This document shows positions 36,089 through 45,500 of a stretch of DNA of 64,000 nucleotides, piece after piece. Origin of the DNA: an uncultured Chlamydiae bacterium (GTDB taxonomy: Bacteria; Chlamydiota; Chlamydiia; Chlamydiales; Rhabdochlamydiaceae); the NCBI GenBank assembly GCA_903824495.1, contig CAIJXB010000016.1:1-64000 (forward strand). Direction: 5' to 3'. Under the pieces are notes generated by a model. That model saw only the letters and a list, made by a program, of their open reading frames with translations. It was not told the DNA's origin and did no database searches. Position numbers and translations under genes: made by a program. Numbering within the stretch: position 1 is the first letter of the stretch; every line of letters begins with the position of its first letter.

Positions 36089-38245
36089 TTAATCAGTCCA
36101 ACCTAGATACTGGATCAAAGACCATCTAGGTGTGGGCTGAGCAGCAATCTCAGTTTTTCCTTGCACCCATAGATCGTATTGTTTTTTCTGATATCCTTGT
36201 GTAGCTTTCAGCTGCATCCACTGATTCAAATAGTTTAAGAACCGGCCGTTATTGGGACGAATTGCGTAGGCAAAGGTGTCTTTTCCAAGAGTTGGGTCTA
36301 AAGAGATCACACAAAATTGTTTGTGTCGAATAGCCCAAGCGATCGCTTCTGCCTGTTCCCAAAGAAGTACATCTCCTTTGTCCCCAGATGCAAAGTCGTC
36401 ATAGTCATCCAGGAGTACAATGGAGTGACCAGGAAAATATTCTTTTGCTAGCTTTTCGTAAGCAGAACCTTTTAATACAGCAATCTCTAGATTCGTTTTT
36501 TCTTGAATCCCTTCTAGTGATTTAAATTTTCGTTTGCCACGAGTTAAAGTCACGAGGACCAGTTCTGGTTCTAGGTAAGGCTGTGTAAAGGCAAGGCTCC
36601 TGAGTCTCTCTTCGTTGACTGAAAGAGCTGACATGGCAATGTCATACGTATTCGATTTGAGCTCTTTTACTACATCAGCATATGTCATTGGAATGAGTTC
36701 TAAATCGCATCCAAGATCGTAAGCGAGTTCATAAGCAAAGGCTATATCATATCCAACAAGGCCATGATTAAAATTAGCAAATGCAAATGGTGCTGCATTT
36801 TCTACGTAGCCGACACGCAGAGTTTTTGTTCTCAAAATTCGTTGAAATGTGTCTTCTCCCTTGATTTCTTCAGAAGGGATGGGGGCTGTCTTATATACTG
36901 TTACTTTCGTGCTGGATGAGATGCTCAGCTCAAAGATGCTTTTTTTCTCATTTTTAATTTCAGGTAGAGGATTAAATGTCTTAATCACTCCAAAGAGAAG
37001 TAGCACGGGAGTAAAGGTTAAAAGGCACCCTTTCAACACTTTCATTGGCTGGAACATGGTTCTTTTACGGCAGGCCAAAGTGATCAGAAGAGATAAAGAA
37101 GCGATTTGAACAGCGGAAAGCATCGCTTGAAAGCCTGAGGTAAAGGGAATGACCGTCAGATATAGACTGAGGGCTTCTAAGGGCAATCCAAGAGAATCTA
37201 ATATGAACGTTAGGCTGTTGATCCAAGATCCAATTCCAACGGCTCCGAGACTTGTTAAAAAGGCTGTCAAGAAAAGCTCGATCTGACTTGCAAAGGCAAG
37301 AGTTATGTTATAGAAGATCGATGAGAAGAGAACAAACAGTGTAATGAACAAAGATCCCAAGGGCAAGTTGAAGATAATCGATACGGTCCCTTGGATTTGT
37401 GTCTGGGCTTTTTCATGGAGCGGATCAATGTTTGCCATTTCTTTGTTGAGCAGCTCAATGATGTAAGGAAGACACACGATCACAACGTTTGTTGTGTAAG
37501 CAAGAAGTAGGATCGGGAATAGCTGCTTTAACCATACATAGGAAGGGATGTGAGAGAGCATGTTGGTGATACGTGGGAATATCCAAAATGTAATGATCGA
37601 CACGCACAGAATGTACAAAATGATATAAGTGCTCACCTGTTTGATCGTAGAAAATTGAATAGTGCCAGCTTGATTTGCAATGATAATAAAAGTTCCAATC
37701 GGAGTGATGCGGGCAATCCATCCGGTAATCCGAGTGAGCGCTTCTACTAAATTCTGCAAAGAGAACATGAGAGTGCTTTTTTCTTTTAAATACATCAAAG
37801 AGATGCCGGTCAAAAGTGAGAAGATGACAATTGCTGGAATGATGTTATTAGACAGAGCATAAAAAATGTTTTCGGGGATTAAGAGCTCTGCAAAGTTAAT
37901 TGAAGGAACATTGCCAGCAACATATCCGACAAGTGGAGCTGTTTTAGGCAGTGGAAAAAGGTAATAGGTCAAATAGATCATCGCGATGTTGATGAACAAC
38001 ACAATTCCGATGAAGACGATTCCTTTCTTTAAAATTTCTTTGGCTTGAGAGGGGCTGAGCTGTCCGACCCCATGAATGATCGCTCCAATCAAATAAGGCA
38101 CAGCTGTAATCTTAAGGATCATAATGTACGCTTTGCCATAAGGAGCAAATACATCACAGAGATCCCCAAAAATAAGGCCGCACAAAAGACCAAGGATTGT
38201 GGCAATAGCCATCTGAAGAGCTAAAGAGATTTTAAAGAATTTCAT
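36089..38245 (-). CDS. Fusion of a DAACS-type symporter with a C-terminal solute-binding domain
   Basis: 718 residues. Residues 1-395 are a dicarboxylate/amino-acid:cation symporter fold with eight segments and re-entrant loop regions: LLLAYTTNVVIVCLP at the first hairpin, IIFNLPLGSLF in place of the NMDGT motif, and FLTSLGAVGIGSWINS at the second. A ninth segment (405-422) crosses to the periplasm, and about 467-690 is a type 3 periplasmic binding domain (LRVGYVENAAPFAFAN, GYDIAFAYELAYDLGCDLE, DIAMSALSVNEERLRSLAFT). Glutamate-type side-chain residues in segment 8 are not conserved, so the substrate is unknown. GAGG lies 10 nt before the ATG. It is 6 nt from trmL. Confidence 0.88.
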   Translation of the reverse strand: MKFFKISLALQMAIATILGLLCGLIFGDLCDVFAPYGKAYIMILKITAVPYLIGAIIHGVGQLSPSQAKEILKKGIVFIGIVLFINIAMIYLTYYLFPLPKTAPLVGYVAGNVPSINFAELLIPENIFYALSNNIIPAIVIFSLLTGISLMYLKEKSTLMFSLQNLVEALTRITGWIARITPIGTFIIIANQAGTIQFSTIKQVSTYIILYILCVSIITFWIFPRITNMLSHIPSYVWLKQLFPILLLAYTTNVVIVCLPYIIELLNKEMANIDPLHEKAQTQIQGTVSIIFNLPLGSLFITLFVLFSSIFYNITLAFASQIELFLTAFLTSLGAVGIGSWINSLTFILDSLGLPLEALSLYLTVIPFTSGFQAMLSAVQIASLSLLITLACRKRTMFQPMKVLKGCLLTFTPVLLLFGVIKTFNPLPEIKNEKKSIFELSISSSTKVTVYKTAPIPSEEIKGEDTFQRILRTKTLRVGYVENAAPFAFANFNHGLVGYDIAFAYELAYDLGCDLELIPMTYADVVKELKSNTYDIAMSALSVNEERLRSLAFTQPYLEPELVLVTLTRGKRKFKSLEGIQEKTNLEIAVLKGSAYEKLAKEYFPGHSIVLLDDYDDFASGDKGDVLLWEQAEAIAWAIRHKQFCVISLDPTLGKDTFAYAIRPNNGRFLNYLNQWMQLKATQGYQKKQYDLWVQGKTEIAAQPTPRWSLIQYLGWTD

Positions 38246-38250
38246 AAAAA

Positions 38251-38721
38251 TTAATGCCTCGAAAAGCCTATTTGTCGCCAGGCTTCATAAATCACTATGG
38301 AAGCAGTATTGGCTAAATTCAAGCAACGAGAATTTTCTACCATAGGTAAAGTTAGGAACAATTCGGGCCATGTTTGGTGAAAATAAGAAGGAAGTCCGCT
38401 TGTTTCGGATCCAAAAATAAAAATAGAGCCGGGGGCATAACTCACATCAGAATAGAATTTTTTAGCGTGACTTGAGAAAAAGTAAAAAGGGGAGTCTTGT
38501 TTAGAAAGCCATAAGGGTAGATCGTCGATGAGCTCAACATTCACACCGTCCCAATAATCAAGACCAGCTCTTTTGAGTGCACTACTGGAAGTGCTGAACC
38601 CAAGAGGTTTGACAAGGACGAGTTTCGCACCTGTTACTTTACAGGTGCGAACGATATTGCCGGCATTTTGTGGGATCTGCGGCTCAAAAAGAACAATAGT
38701 AAACTGCTTTTTATCTGACAT
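38251..38721 (-). CDS. trmL: tRNA (cytidine/uridine-2'-O)-methyltransferase TrmL, SPOUT family
   Basis: 156 residues with the knot-forming SPOUT motifs: LFEPQIPQNAGNIVRTCKVT (motif 1 with the catalytic Arg), FIFGSETSGLP (motif 2), and LPMVENSRCLNLANTASIVIYEAW (motif 3, shown as LPMVENSRCLNLANTA). TrmL methylates the wobble nucleotide of tRNA-Leu isoacceptors; by coincidence tRNA-Leu(CAG) lies 2.6 kb away. Its start overlaps the end of mip by 11 nt. Confidence 0.93.
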   Translation of the reverse strand: MSDKKQFTIVLFEPQIPQNAGNIVRTCKVTGAKLVLVKPLGFSTSSSALKRAGLDYWDGVNVELIDDLPLWLSKQDSPFYFFSSHAKKFYSDVSYAPGSIFIFGSETSGLPSYFHQTWPELFLTLPMVENSRCLNLANTASIVIYEAWRQIGFSRH

Positions 38722-39472
38722 TTTCGAGCGGTTGGTCCGGAAGAGCGATTTCAGAAGTCATTTGAGCAGATTCTGCAGAAACAAGAGGAGCTTGAGTTTT
38801 TAAAAGCTCAATTTCAAATGTTAAAAGAGAATTAGGAGGAAGAGATCCCTTAGTTCCATAAGCGTGGTCTGGATGGATGAAAATGGTTCGTTTCTCACCC
38901 TCTTTCATTCCGAGAAGTCCGATTTTGAGTCCTGAGATTACTTCATCTAAAGAAAAAGGTTCAGGTTCTTGGGAGTCTCCAAAAACAGATCCATCTAAAA
39001 ATTTACCCACATAATTGATCAAAGGGCAGTCTCCAGCTTTCAAAGCTTCGCCTGTTCCTTCTTTTTCGATCTTGTATTGAACTTTTCCTTCTTCACAAGA
39101 AACGATTCCTTTTGCTGCTGTATTTTTCTTCAAAAATTCATCAGCTTGCGTGAGGTTTTTTTGTGCAGTTTCTATGAAGACAGCTTCTTGAGCTGCGGAG
39201 ATTGCTTGGATACATTCGTTTTCTGTCATAGGAGAAGTTTTGCCAGCAGAGGCGTCTTTGAGCCCCTTGACTACGGCTGCAATGTCGAGCTCAAGACCGA
39301 TAGATTCAAGGTTTTTCCCGATGAGGTGGCCGAATGCTTCGGAAATTTTAACAATTTCTTTCTTCTGGTCTGCGGGTTTTTTTGCAGGAGTTTTATTAGT
39401 AGACTCTTCGCTATGAGCGATGACAGAGGTCAAACAAAAGACTGCTGCGATAATAAAAGAAAAAGGCTTCAT
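38711..39472 (-). CDS. mip: Mip-like FKBP-type peptidyl-prolyl isomerase
   Basis: 253 residues from ATG 39472. MKPFSFIIAAVFCLTSVIAHS is a signal peptide, placing it in the periplasm or outer membrane. An N-terminal dimerisation helix region precedes the FKBP core: PLINYVGKFLDGSVFGDS, GLLGMKEGEKRTIFIHPDHA and LPPNSLLTFEIELL. Macrophage infectivity potentiator homologues of this type occur in Chlamydia and Legionella. A 40-residue tail follows the core. GTG 39484 is an alternative start; no ribosome site is clear at either. Confidence 0.9.
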   Translation of the reverse strand: MKPFSFIIAAVFCLTSVIAHSEESTNKTPAKKPADQKKEIVKISEAFGHLIGKNLESIGLELDIAAVVKGLKDASAGKTSPMTENECIQAISAAQEAVFIETAQKNLTQADEFLKKNTAAKGIVSCEEGKVQYKIEKEGTGEALKAGDCPLINYVGKFLDGSVFGDSQEPEPFSLDEVISGLKIGLLGMKEGEKRTIFIHPDHAYGTKGSLPPNSLLTFEIELLKTQAPLVSAESAQMTSEIALPDQPLENVR

Positions 39473-39612
39473 AAAAATCGACACGCTGGGCTTAAGCGTG
39501 CTCCTCTAATAATAAATAATAAATTTAGAAGGGGAGGGTTTTTCCTCCCGAATCTGATCGTTTACGTACTTGAACTGCAAGTCTACGTCTTCTGAGGCTT
39601 TAAATACAAGTC

Positions 39613-40908
39613 TTAGGCCTTTTGTCTCATAGTTTCAAAAGTAGAGAGACAGTTTGCAAGTTCAATAGAAACCTGCTCTCTTGTATTCATGTTTTTAATA
39701 GCAGCTGTTCCTGAAGCAATTTCTTGGTCTCCGACAATAAGGCAGAACTTGGCCCCGAGCTTGGCGGCTATGCTTAAGCCCTGCTGGATTTTTTTAGAGG
39801 AGAAATCCATTTCGGTCGGGATCCCTTTTTTTCTGAGCTCGGAAGTAAGCTTAAAGCAGTAGTCCATAGCATCAGCCCCAAGTGGTAGAATGTAGAGATC
39901 AGGAGTTTTAGAAGAAGGGAAGGGGCACCCTTGTCTAATCATGGTTTGCAAAACTCTTTCAATCCCCGTTGCAAAACCAACGGAAGGGAGACGATGTCCT
40001 CCAAGAGAAGTTGAGAGATCGTCGTATCTGCCGCCGGCACCTATAGTGTTTTGAGCGCCAAGATCTGTTGATGTCACTTCAAAGACGGTTCTATTGTAGT
40101 AGTCAAGACCTCTTACAAGAAGAGGATTGATTACATAGGTTATTCCGATTTTTTCTAACAAAGCAAGAACGCGCTGAAAATGGAGCTTAGAGTCTTCATC
40201 CAAATAATCTAAAATGGAGGGGGCTCCTTTTAAGATCTTTTGGTCTTCTGGATCTTTAGAGTCCAAGATTCTTAAGGGGTTTTTATTCAGGCGCACTTGA
40301 CTGTCTTTAGAAAGCTTATCGCTATGCTGAGATAAAAACTCTTTCAACGCTGTGTTGAATTTGCTTCTACTGGACAGATCTCCAATAGAGTTGATTTGTA
40401 CTTGTAGGTTTTTGAGCCCGAGTCTTTTGTAGACTTCACATAAGAATTCGATCACCTCTACGTCTTGTTCGGGTTTTTCACAGCCGATAGCTTCTACGCC
40501 AAACTGATGGTGCTGTCTATAGCGGCCAGCTTGAGGCCTATCGTAGCGAAAGATAGGTCCTATATAGAATAATTTTAAATTCGGGGATAGGGAGTAAAGT
40601 TTGTTCTCTAACACTGAGCGCATGACAGAAGCTGTCCCTTCCGGTCTTAAGGTCATGGAACGCTCACCTTTGTCTTCAAAGGTATACATTTCTTTTGAAA
40701 CGATGTCGGAGGTCTCTCCGGAGCTTCGAATGAATAATTCAGTCTTTTCAAAAATAGGGGTACGGATTTCTTGAAAGCCATACTCTAAACAGGTCTTTCG
40801 GATGATGGACTCAAGGTATTGCCATTTATCAGATACTTTCCACTCGGATTGCTCATCTAAGCAGAAGGGGAGGATGTCAAAGACGCCCTTTGGGATGTTG
40901 TATTCCAT
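39613..40908 (-). CDS. hisS: Histidyl-tRNA synthetase
   Basis: 431 residues, class II synthetase. GVFDILPF opens the protein; YGFQEIRTPIFEKTELFIRS is motif 1, LRPEGTASVMR and FYIGPIFRYDRPQAGRYRQH motif 2, and the two His-specific blocks LVRGLDYYNRTVFE and GAGGRYDDL are intact, with GFATGIERVL motif 3. The C-terminal anticodon-binding domain is complete. It is transcribed away from uhpC. In C. trachomatis, as I recall it, aspS lies between mip and hisS; it is not here. Confidence 0.96.
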   Translation of the reverse strand: MEYNIPKGVFDILPFCLDEQSEWKVSDKWQYLESIIRKTCLEYGFQEIRTPIFEKTELFIRSSGETSDIVSKEMYTFEDKGERSMTLRPEGTASVMRSVLENKLYSLSPNLKLFYIGPIFRYDRPQAGRYRQHHQFGVEAIGCEKPEQDVEVIEFLCEVYKRLGLKNLQVQINSIGDLSSRSKFNTALKEFLSQHSDKLSKDSQVRLNKNPLRILDSKDPEDQKILKGAPSILDYLDEDSKLHFQRVLALLEKIGITYVINPLLVRGLDYYNRTVFEVTSTDLGAQNTIGAGGRYDDLSTSLGGHRLPSVGFATGIERVLQTMIRQGCPFPSSKTPDLYILPLGADAMDYCFKLTSELRKKGIPTEMDFSSKKIQQGLSIAAKLGAKFCLIVGDQEIASGTAAIKNMNTREQVSIELANCLSTFETMRQKA

Positions 40909-41131
40909 AATATTTCTTTAAAAGCCCTGGTAGTGAATTTTATAGACGACATTAGCATGCTTTCAGGGGAGGACTCAAGTCAAAAATTGTTTTGAAAGCG
41001 GGATTAAATATTTTTATATTATGTTTTTGAGAAAATTCCAAAATAGAGATCAATCCGGTTGCAATCTAGATTCAGGGTGTGTCATAATTTAGTTATTTCA
41101 ACCATCAGAAGAAATTTTTGAGGTATTTACC
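40909..41131 (+). promoter_or_regulatory. Divergent hisS / uhpC region with uhpC promoter candidate
   Basis: 223 nt without a gene. On the plus strand, TTGCAA (41059-41064), an 18-nt spacer and CATAAT (41083-41088) preceded by TGT (extended -10) resemble a housekeeping promoter for uhpC. The hisS promoter must lie on the other strand; no consensus pair is obvious. Confidence 0.45.
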
Positions 41132-42508
41132 ATGGGTCTACTAGACTTCTTAAAGCCAGCTCCTTATAAAAAGGAAATCGAAGATAAAGAGGAAGTTGCA
41201 AAAAGCTATAAGTACTGGCGTCTCCGTGTTTTTTACGGAATGTACGTAGGCTATATTCTTTATTATTTTTCTCGTAAAAGCTTTACATTTGCAATGCCTT
41301 CTCTTATGGCAGATTTAGGATTTGATAAAGGGCAGCTTGGGATTTTAGGAAGCGTTCTCGCTATGAGTTATGGGACCAGTAAATTTTTAAGCGGTATTCT
41401 TTCTGATAGATCTAATCCTAGATATTTCATGGCGATAGGGTTGATGGTTACAGGATGTCTTAATATTCTTTTCGGAATGAGCTCTTCTATTCTTTTCTTT
41501 GTGATTTTCTGGGGCTTGAACGGATGTTTCCAAGGATGGGGATGGCCTCCTTGCACTCGTTTACTCACTCATTGGTACTCTCAAAAAGAAAGAGGAACCT
41601 GGTGGGGATTTGCTAGTTCTTCTCAAAGCGTCGGCGGAGCAATGATTCCTCTTGTTGCAGCGTTTTGCGCCCAGTATTGGGGATGGCGCTATGCGATGTT
41701 CATTCCAGGATGGCTTTGTATTATGGGAGGTCTTTTCCTGATCAACCGATTGAGAGATTCTCCTCAGTCTCTAGGTCTTCCTCCTATTGAAAAATTTAAA
41801 AACGAAGTAGCTCAAACTGCAAAAGTAGAAGATGAGAAGGCTCTTTCAGTAAAGGAAATCCTTTTTACATACGTTCTTCGCAATAAATTCATTTGGGTCT
41901 TAGCAGCTTCTTACTTCTTTGTTTATATCATTCGAACAGCGGTTACAGATTGGAGTGCACTATTCCTTTATGAGACAAAGGGATATTCAGCCCTTAAAGC
42001 AAACGCTTGCGTTTCTTTATTTGAAATTGGTGGCTGTTTAGGAGCTTTAACGGCTGGTTGGGCTTCGGACCGTATATTTCAGGCTAGAAGAGGCCCTATT
42101 AGTGCTATCTTCAGCCTCGGTGTTGCTATCGCAGTTTTAGCCTTCTGGCTTTCTCCTGCGGGCTCTGTTGTCTTAGATTCTGCTCTTTTATTTATCATTG
42201 GATTCTTGATTTTTGGCCCTCAGATGTTGATCGGTATGGCGGCTGCAGAGCTGTCCCACAAAAAGGCGGCAGGAACTGCCAATGGATTTGTGGGTTGGGT
42301 TTCTTACATTGGAGCAGCAACAGCTGGTTATCCACTCGGTAAGTTGACTCAAGAGTGGGGATGGCAAGGCTTCTTTACCATCATAGCCTGCTGTGGCCTT
42401 GCTTCTGTTTGCTTACTGCTTCCTCTTTGGAATACATCTGCAAGATCAAAAAAGCCAGAGCTTCAGGCTGAGCCTCTTCCTCTACAAGAAGAGAGCGCTT
42501 CCTCTTAA
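41132..42508 (+). CDS. uhpC: UhpC-type sugar-phosphate:phosphate antiporter (MFS)
   Basis: 458 residues, 12 segments, organophosphate:Pi antiporter family. YWRLRVFYGMYVGYILYYFSRKSF gives the N-terminal phosphate-site Arg region (shown in part), and FWGLNGCFQGWGWPPCTRLL is the family signature in segments 4-5. In chlamydiae the orthologue (CT544) imports host glucose-6-phosphate. The C-terminus is a polar Pro/Glu-rich tail. GAGG lies upstream of the ATG and the gene follows the expected position before dnaE. Confidence 0.92.
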   Translation: MGLLDFLKPAPYKKEIEDKEEVAKSYKYWRLRVFYGMYVGYILYYFSRKSFTFAMPSLMADLGFDKGQLGILGSVLAMSYGTSKFLSGILSDRSNPRYFMAIGLMVTGCLNILFGMSSSILFFVIFWGLNGCFQGWGWPPCTRLLTHWYSQKERGTWWGFASSSQSVGGAMIPLVAAFCAQYWGWRYAMFIPGWLCIMGGLFLINRLRDSPQSLGLPPIEKFKNEVAQTAKVEDEKALSVKEILFTYVLRNKFIWVLAASYFFVYIIRTAVTDWSALFLYETKGYSALKANACVSLFEIGGCLGALTAGWASDRIFQARRGPISAIFSLGVAIAVLAFWLSPAGSVVLDSALLFIIGFLIFGPQMLIGMAAAELSHKKAAGTANGFVGWVSYIGAATAGYPLGKLTQEWGWQGFFTIIACCGLASVCLLLPLWNTSARSKKPELQAEPLPLQEESASS

Positions 42509-42561
42509 ATTCTTTTTCCTGATAGGATTAGGGACTCTTTACTTTTTAGGAGTAATTTCTT

Positions 42562-45500
42562 ATGAGTTGGGTCCCTTTACATGTGCATTCTCAGTATTCT
42601 ATTTTAAATTCGACAGCGCAGGTAGGAGCTCTTGCTTCCAAAGCCTCTGAATATGGATGTCCGGCCTTAGCTTTAACAGACCAGGGCAATATGTTCGGTG
42701 CTGTGGAGTTTTATAAGGCGTGTCAGTATCAAAATGTCAAACCTATTTTAGGATGCGAGCTTCATGTAGCTCCTTTTTCTAGACACGACAAAAAAAGAGT
42801 TCAGGGCTTCTCAGCGGGGTATCCACTCGTATTTTTTGTTAAAAACAAGGTGGGTTATAAAAACCTATGTAAACTGAGCTCACTTGCTCACTTAGAAGGT
42901 TTTTACTACACCCCACGTATCGACAAAGCTCTTATTGAAGAATTTTCCGAAGGCCTTATCTGTCTATCAGGCCCTTTGAATGGAAGGCTTTCTTCTCTCA
43001 TTTTAGAAGGTAAATCTCAGGAGCTACAAGAAGAAATAGAGTGGATGCAAAAGATCTTCAAAGAAGATTTTTATTTTGAGATCCAAAGACATCGAATGAG
43101 TGAAGAAGCGATTGCCGCAGATCGAATCGCAGGAGAGCCTTGGCTTTATCAGAAGTATAAAGATTATGTCCAGTCGCAAGAAAGGGTTATAGGAGAATAC
43201 AAAGATCTTTCAGTAAAGCATGGCATTCCTTGTGTTGCAACAAATGACATTCATTACATTCAAAGAGAAGATTGGAGAGCTCACGAAATTTTAAGGAACG
43301 TCCAATCAGGCGAGCCTTGTGAAATTTGGGAGAGAGATTCTGCGGGGAATCTTAAAGCAAAAGTTGTAAATCCCAAAAGAGAGGTTATGTACTCTCATGA
43401 GTTTTACTTTAAGACAGGCGCTCAGATGCAAGAGCTTTTTGCTGACATCCCAGAGGCGCTTTCCGAAACTTTAAAAATTGCAGAGAAGTGCTCCTTTGAG
43501 CTCGATTTTAAAACGAAATACTATCCAGTATATATACCTCCAAGCTTAGAAAATAAGACATATGAAGCAAAAGAGCGAGAGCTAGAAGCTGCTAAATTTT
43601 TAAAAGATCTTTGTTTTGAGCAAATCCCAAATAGATACTCTCCTGAAAAGCTTGAGCAGGTACAGCGCGTCTATCCAGACAAAGAGCCGATGGATGTGAT
43701 TCGCGACAGATTACAATACGAACTTGATATCATCATTCCTAAAGGGATGTGTGACTACTTGCTCATTGTGTATGATTTTATTGCGTGGGCAAAAAGACAA
43801 GGGATTCCGATGGGGCCTGGTAGAGGATCGGGAGCCGGATCCATTATCCTGTATCTGATAGGAATTACCGATATAGAACCTTTGCGCTTCAGTCTCTTCT
43901 TCGAAAGATTTATCAATCCAGAAAGGATTTCTTATCCTGATATCGACGTCGACATTTGTATGGATAGGCGTCAAGAGGTCATCGACTATACAGTTCAGAA
44001 ATACGGGAAAGAACGAGTTGCTCAGATCATCACGTTTGGAACTATGAAAGCGAAGATGGCTATAAAAGATGTGGGAAGAGTTTTAAGCATTCCACTTCCT
44101 AAAGTGAATGCGATCGCTAAGCTCATCCCTGAAGATCCCAATATGACGCTTGCTAAGGCTTTGGAAATTGATCCTGAGCTTAAAGCTCAATATGACTCTG
44201 ATCCTGAAGTGCAAAATCTCATCCAAATCGCTTTGAGTTTAGAAGGATCGGTACGAAACACAGGGATCCACGCTGCGGGACTTATCATCGGTGGTGGCCC
44301 TCTCATGGAAAACATTCCTCTTTGTTTATCTAAAGACTCGGACATGGCAGTCACTCAATTTTCGATGAAGCCAGTAGAATCGGTAGGCCTACTCAAGATT
44401 GACTTTTTGGGGCTTAAGACTTTGACATCGATTCAAAAAGCTGTCGATATCATTGAAGAGAGCTATGGCAAAAAGATTGATTGGATCAATCTACCTTTGA
44501 ACGATATGACTACGTTTGATTTGCTCAATCAAGGAAAAACACAAGGGATATTCCAGCTTGAATCTGGAGGGATGCAAGAGCTTGCAAAACAGCTTCGCAT
44601 CGATAAGTTTGAAGAGATCATCGCGGTAGGCGCCTTGTATCGTCCAGGTCCTATGGAAATGATTCCATCCTTCATCAATCGTAAGCATGGGAAAGAAGCT
44701 ATTGAAATAGACCATCCTTTGATGGCAAACATCTTATCTGAAACGTACGGTATCATGGTGTACCAAGAGCAGGTGATGCAAATCGCCAGCTGTCTTGCAA
44801 ACTACTCTCTGGGAGAGGGAGATGTTTTAAGACGTGCGATGGGTAAAAAAGATAAAGAAGAGATGGCGCGTCAAAGAGAGAAATTTAAAAACGGCGCTTT
44901 AGAAAATAACATAGATGAAGCAACATCTATGAAGATTTTTGATAAAATCGAAAAGTTTGCATCCTATGGATTTAACAAATCACATGCGGCGGCTTATGGT
45001 TATCTGACCTACGTAACGGCTTATTTAAAGGCAAATTATCCTGAAGCGTGGATGGCTGCTTTAATGACATCAGATCGAGATGACACGGCCAAGGTTGCTA
45101 AGGTTATTCGGGAGTGTCAGTCTACAGGGATCGCTGTTTTACCTCCCGATGTGAATAAATCAGGGAAAGAGTTCCTTGCGACAAACGAAGGAATTCGTTT
45201 TGCGATGACAGGAATCAAAGGGATTGGAGAGGGGGTTGTTGAAGCTATTTTAGAAGAAAGAAAAGCAAAAGGACCCTTTTCATCACTCTATGATTTTATA
45301 CAAAGAATTGATGTGAAAAAAGTAGGGAAAAAAGCAGTTGAAAACCTTATTGATGCAGGGTGCTTTGATTTTACTGAGTGGAGCCGTCCGGCACTTGTTG
45401 AAAATATCGATGAGATGTTTAACGTTGTTGCCAAAGAGCAAAAAGACGCAGCCCAAGGGGTTTTGGACTTTTTTTCATTAATGGATGAAAAAAAGGGAAA

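Noticed and set aside
42393..42650. 85-codon frame across the uhpC/dnaE junction
   Set aside because: It is in a different frame from both real genes and is a shadow.
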